Shown: positions 36,201 through 47,674, counted from the first letter of the stretch. The stretch is DNA of 64,000 nt from Actinostola sp. cb2023 (GCA_033675265.1 JAUJYZ010000445.1:1-64000); one strand, 5' to 3'. The notes: a model not told the origin generated them from the sequence alone. Program-made: numbers and translations.

Positions 36201-39200
36201 TTCAGCATCGGTAAGGTCATTTTCCAGATCATCTTTACGCTGAACCGATGCTCCATCTTTTATTTCAAAAGCCTCAAGTTTGTTTCTCAACAGTTCAATC
36301 TTTCGTACCAAAGACTGCTTCTCAGATTCAATCTTTTCGAGGTCGTGAGTCTTCGACATAAGATCCCTGCGATATAGATCACACCTTTTTTGATGCTCAA
36401 TAAATTCCTTCTGCAATGAAGAGTATTCATCCTTATTTCGCCTGAGTTCATATTTTACGTCTTCTAGTTGGTCCCGGAGGGAATCTCTTTGTTTCATAAT
36501 GTTCTGTACTTGCGACTCCAGTTTGATGATTCTCATTTGACTAGAATGAACATCTTGGTCGTACTTCTTTTGATTCTGATTGAAGTCACCTTCAACTGAA
36601 TTAAATCTTTGCTCAGCACTTTGTAATTCCCTTAGCATATTTTCTTGTTCTTGCTGTAGAATCGTGTATGCACTTTCCCATTCCATGAGCTTTTCTTGGG
36701 TAGACTGTAGCTCTCGAGTAATATCTGCTTTCTCCTCTTTATATGTTTCTACTGCGGACGAAGTTGATACCAGCTCATTGCTTAAAAACTCCATTTCTTT
36801 TAAATTTGTATTTTTCTCAAATTGGAGCTTCTCTATAACGGTTACACTGGAACGAACATCTTTTTGTTGCATTTCTGATCCCCTTTGTTGTTCATCAACA
36901 AGTTCTCTTAACTTGGTAAGCTCATCTAGATTTTGCTTGAAGTTTTCACGTGTTTCTTCTAGCTGCTGTTGAAGCTGTGATTTCTGCTTTTGAAGATTTT
37001 CAATCTGATTTTCAAACTTTGAAATTTTCTGTTTGTCATTCTCTCGTGCGGCCTCACTCTCGCTTTTTGTAATTCGGTACAAGCCCTCAAGTTCAAACAG
37101 TTTTCCTCGGGCATCAGAAATTTCTTGCGACAGCTCCCCTTTTACTTCTTCTGAAGACTCAAAAGCACTTTGAACTTTAATCCTGTTCTCCTTGTATTCG
37201 CGCAGTTCGTATTCCAACTTGGAGATGTAGTCCTTGTTGATTGTGCACTCTCGTTGTAATTTACGATCTTGTTCCAGCAATTTGTCATAACTCTTCTCTA
37301 GCTCGGTACTTTTAACTTGAAGTGACACAATCTCTTTCTGCAACTGAAGATTCTTCTGTCGCAAAGCTTCACGGTCGTTGTCATAGTCAAACACCTTTTG
37401 ACGTAACTCTTTCAAGTCAGCCTTTGCTACTTCCAGCTCTCGATTTTTGTATTCTTCTCTTGGACTTAACATCTTTGAATTCCTGTTCACTTCATCAAGT
37501 TCTGTCTTGAGTGCCATGATTTCTTTCTTCAATTGCTCGATTTGATGAGCTTTAAGGCTGATTTCTTTACTCAAGTGCGCTACTTGTCTGTTCTTCTCTT
37601 CAAGTTCATGTTCAACAATTCTGTGCCCTTGCTTACAACTTTGCATTTCCTTTAGCTTACTGCGCATGCCCTCTTCGTTCTTGCGGGCTTCGTCTAACTG
37701 TCCTTCAAGCTGGCTTACTCGTGTCTTTAGATAAACAACTTCACTTGTGGGTGAAGCATTTCTCTGTTTTGTATTGCTTTCACTGGATTCAAACTTTGAC
37801 ACATTGCGCTGCAGTTCCAGCATTTCTTTCTGCAGCCTTTCTTTGTCTTGTTGGATCTTTTCGCACATATCTTTCCACTGGGCGTTGTTGCCTTTCATGA
37901 CCACCAGTTCATGTTCAAGTTTTTCCCTCTCACCACGCATGCGTGAAATACCGTCTTCAGCTTCAGAAGCGCGGTAATTCTTACTGGTCAATTCGTATGC
38001 AACCTTTTCTTTCTCTCTTTGGCAGTTCCTAAGATCGTTATTGATGGTTTCAAAATCGTGCTTCAACTTCTGAATTTCTTGCTCCAAACGTTCCTTTTCA
38101 TTTTTCAAGTCACTTACTGCACGTTCTTTACATTGTACCTCAGAATGAAGAGAGTGACACTTGTGTTGATAATCATGCAGGTAAGCTTCTGCCTTTCTAC
38201 CGTCTCCTGAAACCCTTGACAACTTGTTGCTAGATTCGTCTAGTCTCAGAGCAATTTCCGATTTTTCTTTAGTTATACGTTGCAGTTGTTGGTCAGATTT
38301 GCTAAGCTGGTTCTTGACACTGTTCAGTTCACGGTGAACTTCTCCCTTCTCTTGCTTCACCCTGTCCAGCTTTGCCTCGTACTCGCTAATCTTTTTGTGT
38401 GACAATATAATTTCTTGCTGCATATGAAGTTGCTGGTGTTGGCTGTTATCAAACGCACTTTTGAGATGCGAATTCTTTACGTTGGCAGGGAGAAGTTGTT
38501 GTTGTAGCTGGATCTTTTCTTTTTCGCAGCTTTCATATGCCTTTTCAAGTTTTGAACACTTTCCTCGTAGAACCGAAACTTCGTTTTCTAATTCGATATT
38601 TCTGTGACGGCTTTCTTCTTCACTGGACTTCGATCTCGTCAGTGTCTGTTGGTACGATCTCACTTCTCTTTCTAAAGCATTTTTCGTTTGATTGCATTGT
38701 TCGTAAGCAGATTCCAATTCATTTATCCTTTTCTCTGCATAAGATAGCTTGCGATTCATGTCCTCCTTTTCCCTTTCAAAATCAGACGCTGTGTTGCGAA
38801 CTTCCATAAACCCTGCTTTCACTATTTCGGAATCTTCCTCACAACACATCAATCTATCACGGAGTTGAGTAATCAGACTTTCTTTTGCTTCTATTTCCCT
38901 TGCATAGGCTTCCGATTTGAAAGATTGATCTCGTAGAGTTGCCTTCAGCTGCGAAAGCTCTTCCTTTTCCATTGAACTCATGGATCCAAAATGCTCAATC
39001 TTTGAGTGCATGAGCACGCGCTGTCGTTTCTCATTCTCCAAGTCAGCTTCCAGTCTTGAAATCTGATTTCTGGAAGACGTCAACTCGTAATCAAAGGCGT
39101 TCTTCTCCTGCCGGTAGCGTTCATTTTGGTTCTGGAGAGAAATCAATTCCCGCTTCATTGACTGAGCCTCGTTTTCAAGTGACGCGTTTGCGGTTTTTAA

Positions 39201-40163
39201 CTTGTGAATCAAAGTGTCCATGGTGGCCATGTCGGTTTTATGCATATCATGGTGTTTTTGATGTTCTAGAAGTTGTCTTTGCATTGTCTTGAATTCTTGA
39301 ATAAGCTGTTCCCTTTCTGTGTGAAGCTGGTATTTTTGCGATATAACAGCTTTCCGAAGTCTCTCCTCTATTTCAGTCATTTTCTTTCCCAAGTCTTGAA
39401 CCGTCGATTCGTCGACTTTTTGTGGAACCTCGACCAAACTTCTACCATAAGACCGATATGAATCGCCACTTGTGCCTCTGTGTCCTCTGTAACTTGATTC
39501 CGTTGCGACGTTGGAATCCAAGTTTCTAATGATTTCTTCGTAATAAGATGCTGTCTGAATCAGCTCTTGGAGGCTTTCTTTTTCTTTCTTGATTCCTTCC
39601 ATTTTCAGCTCAAGCCCCTCTCTCGACCTCGGCGTATCAGATGAGCTACTGGACGATTGGTATTCGCAAACTGCAGAATGAGAAAGCTGCAAATGTTGCT
39701 CCATCCATGCCTTGTCACTACTCATGACGGAGAGCTCAGCTTCGACCGACGTTAGCCGATCAAGCGCTGTACGTTTCTCTCTGTGTGACAACTCTAGAGA
39801 TTCTTGCAGGTTGTTTATATTTGTGTGCAGCTTGCTAGCTGTCGCGTCTTTGGCTTCGATACTTTTCTGTGCGCATGCGTAGCTATGGTGTAACTGCTCG
39901 ATAGTTCGTCTTGAGTCGACTAACTCCTGCGTTAATTGCTTTATAGCAATCTCTTTGTCATTGATATCACCTTTCAAATCAATAATTTCTTGCTCAAGTC
40001 TAAAATGATCTCCCTCACTCGGACTGTGTTGAAAGTGATTCACTGATTTCAAATCGTTTCTAAGTTGATTAATGATGGAATCACGGCTTTCGACCGCAGC
40101 CTCCAGCTCCATGTTATTGATTTCCAAATGCGCCGGGCTTATTTCACACCTCCCATCATCCAT
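24255..40163 (-). CDS. giant coiled-coil protein (gene B), about 5,300 residues, with 4 frame disturbances
   Basis: First ATG after a strong acceptor (exon from 40212) is at 40163 (MDDGRCEISPAHLEINN); stop TAG/TAA at 24255. The coding part needs no intron over 15.9 kb. After about 170 residues comes a Ser-rich loop (SSSSSDTPRSR), then about 4,500 residues of nearly continuous E/K/L/Q/R coiled coil with MQRQLLEHQK near residue 290. It contains 29-residue repeats (RKDSQKQFVESIDF), four 114-residue repeats, 37-residue SRDYxPTTRSLDFS repeats and about fifteen 23-residue ASPRKYDTIGSRPATRTTTTT repeats before a short tail ending SPRRRWKY. Frames change near 31574-31578 (T5 run on the coding strand), 28021-28023 (one extra base against sister repeats), about 25200-25222 (+17 bp) and about 24940-24960 (+8 bp). 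No signal peptide, membrane segment or motor domain is seen. Giantin/golgin- or rootletin-like architectures are comparable in length and composition only. Confidence 0.85.
24655..25670 (-). repeat. 69-bp (23-residue) SPRK repeats in the gene B tail
   Basis: About fifteen tandem 69-bp units (TACGTGGACTTGCATCGG on the plus strand) encode DASPRKYDTIGSRPATRTTT. Each contains S-P-R-K/R/S, which fits the proline-directed CDK-type phosphorylation consensus. Two irregular units (25200-25222 and 24940-24960) add 17 and 8 bp and change the frame twice; because the unit has no stop in the alternative frame, the reading stays open but codes for a different repeat (LLDPYQLQEPRQLPMQV) until the frame is regained. 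Confidence 0.9.
25670..25935 (-). repeat. 111-bp (37-residue) repeats in the gene B tail
   Basis: Two copies 111 bp apart encode SRDYEPTTRSLDFSNQQSSY and an AKSPSMDFSNRSRDY segment, marking the change from coiled coil to a Ser/Thr/Arg-rich tail. Confidence 0.8.
27200..28575 (-). repeat. 342-bp (114-residue) tandem repeats inside gene B, four copies
   Basis: Each unit encodes QRRLSDGELQLQNLKRQ, then KSSNDLELRKIKKDLEKVES, ENEKSKLQRDLAESNEKAS and KTYHDKERFDSDEIERLL. The copies are almost identical at the DNA level, including silent positions, with spacings of 342, 343 and 342 bp, which points to recent expansion or homogenisation. Confidence 0.95.
28021..28023 (-). other. frame change 2 in gene B (extra base in a repeat copy)
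   Basis: Sister 342-bp copies read GGATTCAGC or GGATTTAGC on the plus strand; this copy reads GGATTTCAGC. The spacing between equivalent points is 343 instead of 342 here only. The same copy has a private E-to-A change (SENAKSK). Confidence 0.85.
29090..29350 (-). repeat. 87-bp (29-residue) repeats inside gene B, three copies
   Basis: GTGAGTCTTTTCTCT on the plus strand recurs at 87-bp steps, encoding units of the type ERKDSQKQFVESIDF followed by GPVEAELLGEKI. Confidence 0.85.
31574..31578 (-). other. frame change 1 in gene B (T5 on coding strand)
   Basis: The first frame ends ANTREIFG and a stop. With one base fewer in the five-T run it reads ANTREILADKTEALDD and continues as coiled coil for 3.5 kb. 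Confidence 0.8.
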
Positions 40164-40211
40164 GTTTGATTTTGTGTCTTGATTGTACTGGTTCTTCGCA
40201 CGTAAGTTCTT

Positions 40212-40245
40212 CCTAAACAATAGAAAAGAAAAGAAAAAAATGAAT
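40212..40245 (-). other. 3' splice acceptor of a 5'-UTR intron of gene B
   Basis: Read on the minus strand the sequence is a long pyrimidine tract (TTTTTTTCTTTTCTTTTCTATTGTTTAG) followed by GAAGAAC, a textbook acceptor. Exonic sequence would begin at 40212, leaving 49 untranslated bases before the first ATG at 40163. The first exon and its donor were not located. Confidence 0.6.
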
Positions 40246-41213
40246 GATACCAAAAATGTTCGCAATAGCCAAGGTAAAATTTATCTTGGTATTATGCTTG
40301 TGGTTTTGCCACCAGAAGTCACTGACACATATTCCAAATACCCTCATGCAACAAGTCACATTTTAAGTCATTTTTGGCCTATTTTTAAACCACATTGACC
40401 ATGACGCTACCTTTGTTTACCAGCCAAAACAGCTTCTCTTTTTAGTTCAAATGATGGCTTTCGTTTTGTTTGGCTAAATGACAGATAAAGGTACTTTATT
40501 TAGTCTAACAGATGGAAATAACATTTTCGAGTAAGTTTTGTTTTTCTTCGGCGTTTTTAATCCAATAATAACACGAGCTTTGCTGAGGACATCGTGTCCG
40601 AAACGGCCTGAAACTCGGCATTCAGTTCCAGTGATAAATAAAAAGCGTAGGGAAGAAACAGAACTGCTGATTCGCTCGTACAAAGGAACAACTGAAAATA
40701 TAATGATATTTCTTCTCTCCTCTGATTACTATCTTAGGTAAACTCTATTTCATGTAAATTATCATATTTAGTATTTTCCATTTTTCTAACTTTGCATTAT
40801 TTTATCAATTTTAGGACTTTTATAACAGAATAGGTTATTATCATTATTAAATTACATAACATTAGTTTATTTTTATTTTTATTGTAAATAGTTACGCAAT
40901 TCAGTACCAACTGCAACTTTATTTTTAATAAACGATCTTTTATATCCAATATGTAAAATACTTCTTTACAAACTTAATCGTTTCGATTGTTTAATGTTCA
41001 AACAAGTGTAAGTAAAAGTAATTGTGAATCTAAAATTCCATATTCCCTTAACCTATTAAACCGTCTATCTACCGTCTATCTATCTACCAAAGTCTTATAG
41101 ACGATCTTATATTTAATATGTGAAGAAGAAAAAAACCGCTTTACAAACTTAACCTTTTCGATTGTTTAATGTTCAAACAAGTTTAAGTAAAAGTAAATGA
41201 TATTGTGAATCCA
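40246..41213. other. 5' flank or first intron of gene B
   Basis: AT-rich, no coding exon recognised. Two partly repeated segments (AAACTTAATCGTTTCGATTGTTTAATG near 40970 and AAACTTAACCTTTTCGATTG near 41145) show a diverged tandem duplication of about 175 bp. Confidence 0.45.
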
Positions 41214-41218
41214 ATATT

Positions 41219-41348
41219 CAGGGCCGGCGTACGTATCCCAAAATTCAAGGGGGGACAGTACGTATTGAACAGTAATAAATAAAAAAATGAAAATAGTACT
41301 GTTCTCACTTTCTGGTTTCTTGTTCGCCTTGCTAGGGGGGCTAGGGTG

Positions 41349-41379
<31 letters not shown>

Positions 41380-41398
41380 TGTGCTGTGTACGGCACTG
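41219..41398. mobile_element. poly-C MITE copy 1, 180 bp
   Basis: Ends CAGGGCCGGCGTACG and CGTACAC-type inverted end (TGTACGGCACTG), flanked by the 5-bp duplication ATATT at 41214-41218 and 41399-41403. It carries a run of 30 C (41350-41379). A second copy lies at 47004-47193 in similar orientation of the tract. Confidence 0.75.
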
Positions 41399-41403
41399 AT
41401 ATT

Positions 41404-42856
41404 AAGTTTTGACCAAAAATTCATGTATAATTGTACTCCATAAAATATTAAATTTAGTGGTTAAACTAAGGCGTTTTCTCACACAGGTTTAAGTATCAAA
41501 TCAACAAGCTAGACACGATCGAAATTAGCTAGTATTGTTTTCACCAATTATATGGCCATTTAAACAGAATAAATTGATCATCTTAGACGATTATTTTGCC
41601 TCGCAAGATGTCAGAGAGAAATCACATCACGTGACCTAGTTTGCGCAATAGACACAACTTTACTAGCTAGCGTATACTGTGGTGGTCGTCACGACACAGT
41701 TTGACATATATAACCTGTATTTATAATTGGTTTTAAGGAAAATCCTCTATGACTTTCACTATATTGTTCAAAACCATATTTAATCACCGCTGAGTCGCTG
41801 AACAATGTTTCAGGCTTGCTAGTAGCTTATTAGCTATATTGTAGTAGGATTAACTAGTAGTTTCTATAGGCGCTGTAGTGCTAGTTCGCTTGGTTTTCTC
41901 TGTCGATTTAGTTCCATAATTTCATAATTGTGAAAACCCTTAAGCTTCGTATTATTTCGAACAATACAACAGAAGTGGTAATTGTTAACTTTTTCGGCAA
42001 AAACAATTCGCAAACTGTGTCGCCGCTTTTGATTTTGGAGCCAAGTTATTTCAATCTAGGTGCGAAAAGAAGAAATTATTAAATACTCAGGTACAGCACA
42101 TCGATTATCTTGATGAGCAAGTCATACAACATCAGCTATTCCTGCCTTACCTTCGCGACTCTAGAGTCCTTGATTATATTTTGTTTTTCATAACGGATAT
42201 TGAATGAATCTATAAGAATTAGAGGCTCTTCTAAAGAGCGATCACTAATTATAAAAGCTCTCATAAAGATGTGTCAATGGTATGTGTTTGCGGTCTGAGT
42301 TCTTTATCACAGGAAATGTGTCTGAATTGGCTGCCACTTACATCGAGAATGGAAAGCGTCCATCTGGAATTGACCAATCACGAGCGAGCTCGCAAGAGAT
42401 ATCATGTATATTTCAAAATTGCGGTTCAATGTTTAGAGTTTCATGTAGTTTACATTCAGACGGCTAATAACTACTAAGTATGGAATTAATAACGATAAAT
42501 AGAATAGAAACATTCAAAATAGAAACAATTTTTTGTTTCATGTTTCTGGGTTTTTTTTAATCAGACTTCAAACAAAGCTATAATTTTAAGAATCGCATAT
42601 TTTGTATTCAAAGATTTCGAAACATATTCTGACAGGCTACGCCGGGTTAGCCAGGTTTATGATGTGAAAATATATAACGTTTATGGCCCGCCAAAAAGAT
42701 GTATAGGGTAAAACTGGATGGAGATCACTGGAAGATGAATTTGTGAAAACAAACATGCCTTAACATACTGAAGAAGTCTTGCTTTTTTGGGCACACGAAA
42801 GGAGGAACTTAAAATCGAATTTAATTCCAACAATCCATCCCAGCAAGGTTCATTAG
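41404..42856. other. intergenic, nothing recognised
   Basis: AT-rich sequence without a supportable exon, RNA gene or repeat. Short open frames near 42271-42477 look like chance. Confidence 0.5.
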
Positions 42857-43150
42857 TTAAGAAGGATTGGACAATTGACGACGTTAAACGCGCTAAAGCT
42901 TACCTATTTAAAGTTTTGACTTGCACGGTGGCGCATAGCAGGTTGACGTATTTACAGACACCGTCGGAGTTCAGTTTGGCAGAGATTAATAAAGAAATGC
43001 TAAGGTATTAAGATGGATAGACGACGTCAAACACGCTAAAGCTTACCTATTTAAAGTTTTGACTTGCAAGGCGGAACATAGCAGGTTGACGTATTTATAG
43101 ACACCGTTGGAGTTCAGTTTTGGCAAGGTTTAAAAAAAAAGAAATGCTAA
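42857..43150 (+). repeat. tandem duplication, about 143-151 bp unit
   Basis: The segment from TTAAGAAGGATTGG (42857) through GTTGACGTATTTACAGACACCG to AAAGAAATGCTA is repeated from 43008, offset 143 bp over most of its length. The first copy lies in a 74-codon open frame (42787-43011; KKDWTIDDVKRAKAYLFKVL) of unknown identity; the second copy has stops and indels. It could be a decayed exon or transposon piece. Confidence 0.8.
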
Positions 43151-46100
43151 TACAATTTCAAACTATGGAAAGATTAATATGTAATGTGTTGTGGGATAAA
43201 AAGATTAGTTAATAAGACTGTAAAAGGTACTAGAATAGAAACGTGATGCCTTTCCTCAATTCGTTACTTTTTCCTTCTTTCTTTCCCTCTTTCTGTCTTT
43301 CCTCCTTTTCTTCCTTTGAAGATGTTGATTTGGGCATACGATTTAAGTATGAATGAAATGACTAGGAGATCTCAGTTTGATTGCCATTTTTACTGTTTTA
43401 CTGAATATTTCGGTCACTACCTAGTTACATCATCTACAATAGTTGTAATTTACATATGCGGCAGTACTTAGAGTAATTAATTATCATAACAAAGGTATAT
43501 AATTTCTTCTTCATTCCTTGATTCTTTCTTTTCCTATTTTCACTACTTTACTCATATTCACTGACTTATCTATTCATCCACCTTCCTTTCCTATTTCAAT
43601 GTTCTTTCTCCCTGCCTTTCTTTATACTATATATAGCCTCATTGTTCGATCGTACAATTCAATATGTTCAGTACTATATCTTGATCTCGAACAGGTGGAG
43701 GAAATAAACACGCCACCTTTTGTGAAATGTTTTGCATTGATAACAAAGACACTGAAAGTGCTTTTACTGTCTCCTGCCAAACCATAACATCAATATATTT
43801 CGAAGTTTAGAAAATATCTCACAATTTCAAACTTTGGCATGATCGTGTATAGATCCTTTGCATAAATGCATAACTGAATCATATGTAGAGATATCCTAAG
43901 GGTGAACATTTAGATTGGGTTTAAAGAGTCCGTTGTTTCATTGGAGAGGCTACGATGTGTCTGTAAATGATTTGTACATTTATGCAAATGGCTATAGCTG
44001 TGAGAAATCATGTTGGGAGCCACTGCCGATATAATTCAGTACCAAACGTTCTCGTGCGTAGTCTAGGCATGCGCAACTTGGCAGCTTGTAAGTGAGTTGA
44101 ACAGAGAGCAAACGAACGAAAAAACAATTTATATAAGTACCGGTAGCTTAAAGGCATCTCCAGCCACGAGCCTCTATGGAGCGTTCTCCATCAACATAAA
44201 GTTGAGAAGACAATGGAAGTGAGGAAGAAACAACTCATACAATTGGTTAGCGTAGGTCACAGTCATGTTCACAAAACCTGGATCCCATACACGCCTACAC
44301 AACTATTCTATTTAGTATCTGAGATACAACACTATTTACTGCATTACTTTTTCTATTCTCGCCTGGTTAATTTACTCGATAAAAAAACTCTATTTTGCGT
44401 TCATCACTGAGAAAAAAAGCGGAAAATGCGACGATAAATGTATCCAAATCGAGATGTGCCATTTTTTGCACAATCATCGAAAGTGTTTCTTTACTTTACA
44501 AACACCGAGGAAATATTTGAGTACAACGAGAAGGCTGTTTATGTACCCCGTAAATCATATTATGGACTTTGGAATTATACCTATGGATATACCTATGCCA
44601 TATTTGGGTACACCAGCCTATGTTGTTTGAAAAGTACAGGTAGTTTTACAAGCGATTTTCATCCTGATTGGGCTTTGATTGACTGGCACAAATGATGCGA
44701 CAACCCACTTTAATAACCTCTTCATTATAAATTAATTTCATTTTTGTTATTTTGTATTCGATGTTTGGGTAAAAAAAATACGCGTAAAACGAAAGCAAGC
44801 GAAATATGACACTGACTTTTGTATCGTTTCAAATTCAAATCATGCAAGGTGCAAAAGCGACAATTTACTAAGTGAGCGACTTTCCTGTGACATGCAACTA
44901 TATTGACAAAAGAACAATCATGTTCTCGAGAAAGAGTGAGATCAAACCACACTTACAGAACACTGAAGACGATTAGCTATAAACGCGAGTCATTTGAAAA
45001 CAATACAAAGAGAACAACCAGAAACAGGGAAAGGAATCGAGATTTTAGACTGAGCCAGTGAACGATATCAGACATTATAAATATTATACGTTATAACTTA
45101 CATGGATGATCTTAGCATGAACGTTATATGTTAACTATATTCAACAAGCCTCATGATCCTAGCTACAATATAAATAATTACTAAACGATTGTTTATTACC
45201 TTCATTGGCTGTCAGGTTCGCTAGCAGTGGTCGATCCTCCCGGCTGTCAAACTCAAGATTTATTGAAAACGAAATCCTGATCATAGCAGCCCAGTCGTGT
45301 TCAGTGCACATCATCGGTAGATTATAGATCACATTGCTCGATCAAAGAGTAAACCATTCCTGCTTCAGTCACATGAAATCACTTGATAACCATCCCCACA
45401 TCGCCTTTTGTGGGCAAAACGCTTTCTCTATGGCAGCGGAACCATTGATTTCCTCACACGGCAAAGAACGATCACAAATTTAAAACAACACAGGGTGTCA
45501 CGTGATGTGAGATTTGCGGTTGTCATGGAAACATTATTTGCTTTTCTTTTGATTTCAAATTACCTTTTCTGGAGGTTTGACGTCGTTGGTTCATGATGAC
45601 TTGAGGCTTTTGGACGACAATAGAAAACATGAAGACCACGGGGAACCTAGAAGAAATCAAGAAGAAAATGGTGATTGGGTCACTGAGTAGGCAAAGATCA
45701 ACAGATTATTACTTTCAGATTTGAATTGAATTGAATTGATTTCTCTCCATAATAGTAGTATTGTAGTATTTTAGTATAGTTATATAATATATCGCTCTTA
45801 TATTTCGAGTTTATAAACTTTATGATTTTGTTTTTCAAAGATTTTTAGAGAAATTCTACCTTATTTTATTAAACGTCCACTTAAAAATAATAATAAACAA
45901 AACAATTGAAAATTTAAAACTTAATATGGAATACAAAAAAAGTATCAGCGAGGGACACTAATCACAACAGAGCAAGCTCCAACTAGATAAAGCCCATAAA
46001 AGAAATAACAATAATAAGTAGTGTTACTAGATGTAAGAAAAAGTATTTTAAGCACTGTCCATTTCAAACAAATATATCATGCTCCCTGCATGCTCCATTG

Positions 46101-46203
46101 AGCTTCATTAAATTAATAGCATCCCCACTTTGTGAGTAAATTAGATAGGGAATATAGGAATTTCAAATATAGGAATTTTATAGGAAACCCTTTCTTCGAT
46201 AAG
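43151..46203. other. intergenic, pyrimidine tracts, no gene recognised
   Basis: Two pyrimidine-rich stretches (about 43255-43320 and 43505-43625). Open frames of 65-89 codons on the plus strand (for example 44438-44695, tyrosine-rich) show no family resemblance and no splice support. The rest is AT-rich single-copy-looking DNA. Confidence 0.45.
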
Positions 46204-46404
46204 CAGTGCGTATGCGATTTTATCCCGATTTTACCACCTTTTGTTAACGTTTGTGTTATTTTTAATTGAAGGGCTCCCTGCAAGAACAACGTAAGTGATC
46301 TCTGATCAAAATCTATATTCTCTTCGAGATTCTTTGAATTTCAAAGGATAATTTTGGTTTTGATAATAATAATAATAATCATAATAATAATCATAATCAT
46401 AATC

Positions 46405-46452
<48 letters not shown>

Positions 46453-46678
46453 TTGACCCAGGGTGACCTAATTATTATTATTATTATTATTATCAGCACA
46501 AAAGTACTGTTATCAAAAAGGACCCTGCATTACAGGAATTAAATTCATATAAATTCTAAAATATTAAAATTCAAAAATATATATAAATACTTGATCACAA
46601 GCCACTTACTCCATTCTTGCAGGGACCCCTTCAAATAACAAAAGGTGATAAAATCGGGATAAAATCGCATGCGCACTG
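46204..46678. mobile_element. foldback element enclosing an (AAT)n/(ATT)n palindrome, 475 bp
   Basis: The left arm (CAGTGCGTATGCGATTTTATC ... CCACCTTTTGTTA ... GGGCTCCCTGCAAGAA) pairs with the right arm (TTCTTGCAGGGACCCC ... AAAAGGTGATAAAATC ... CGCATGCGCACTG) with one 18-bp indel and few mismatches. The interior is an (AAT)n tract (46356-46451) followed by (ATT)n (46467-46493), which are themselves complementary. No target duplication was found. Confidence 0.75.
46356..46493. repeat. ATA/AAT microsatellite and its complement
   Basis: AAT repeats with ATC interruptions to 46451, then TGACCCAGGGTGACC, then ATT repeats. The whole can fold on itself. Confidence 0.9.
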
Positions 46679-47003
46679 AACGTTATTCTTAAACTCCGAA
46701 CTGGCTTATTGAACGGTTTCAAAAGCAGTGTGTGTGTTTGGAGGAACCGGAAGTGCTATACTGATTTCGTATGATGTTGGCGGGCAGTCGTGATTTATAT
46801 CACAGCACAGACTGAACATGCGGCGCAAAATCATAGCCAAATCAAAATCACGCTCGCTCAAAATCATCGACAAATATATGATAAAAGCAATATAAGACGA
46901 GCGCTTGTGTATATATACTGTGACATAAACACTCTGGCAGTTGTAGAGCACTCGAAAAGCTTCGCTTCGTGTTTCTAGGCTTGCTTCTCATATGTTCTAT
47001 AAC

Positions 47004-47113
47004 CAGGGCCGTATACATAGCACAGGGGCAGCGGGGGCAGTTGCAAGGCAAAAAATATACCAAAAAGTAATGAGAACTGTACTATTTTCATTCATTTTCT
47101 GCTTTCCAATACG

Positions 47114-47166
<53 letters not shown>

Positions 47167-47193
47167 TTGAATTTTGGGTTATGTACGGCCCTG
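47004..47193. mobile_element. poly-C MITE copy 2, 190 bp
   Basis: Inverted ends CAGGGCCGTATACATAG and TATGTACGGCCCTG, flanked by the 5-bp duplication ATAAC at 46999-47003 and 47194-47198. It carries a run of 45 C (47119-47163) followed by TCCTTGAATTTTGGG; the other copy contains CCCAAAATTCAAGG, so the two are related but arranged with that segment inverted relative to the C tract. Confidence 0.8.
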
Positions 47194-47198
47194 ATAAC

Positions 47199-47668
47199 TC
47201 CCATCGTGTCAGTTATATCAGACGTTGTCGTTGTTACCTGTTGTCTTTCCTGAATGGTACATCCATTGCTACGCGTGAAGTAAATTCTTGAGTGCAGCTA
47301 GACTGCGCCTTCTCTTGTATCCAAGACTCCCGCCAAAATGACTTTTGGATCTACCCACTTTTGCTACTCTCAATATATCGATCACGATCACGATCAAGCT
47401 GAGACGAACAACTGAGAGTTTGTAACTGAATTCGTTCCCCAAAAAAAGTTCGCTCTTTTGTTTTTAACTTTGATTGAGTTCCATTGTATGGAATTCCACT
47501 TTCACACATTACATTACCTGTTGGTACAACAGATTCAATCTACTTGGTCATTTTCCTTATAAAGAGATTGGAATATCAATAATCCAGTCGCAGCAGGACA
47601 GAGAGGTTTGCAGTACCTCCCCATGCATGTAGGGAGCTGGTGCACAGCAAGACCATCGGGTGTTTGTC
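47199..47668. other. intergenic, nothing recognised
   Basis: No gene or repeat is recognised between the two MITEs. Confidence 0.5.
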
Positions 47669-47674
47669 TTATCG

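Noticed and set aside
24255..40163. Myosin heavy chain, kinesin or spectrin identity for gene B
   Set aside because: No motor domain, P-loop, calponin-homology or spectrin-repeat pattern is visible; similarity would rest only on coiled-coil composition.
44438..44695. 85-codon tyrosine-rich frame as a gene
   Set aside because: No signal peptide, domain or splice support; low complexity (YGLWNYTYGYTYAIFGYT) from AT-rich sequence with short repeats.
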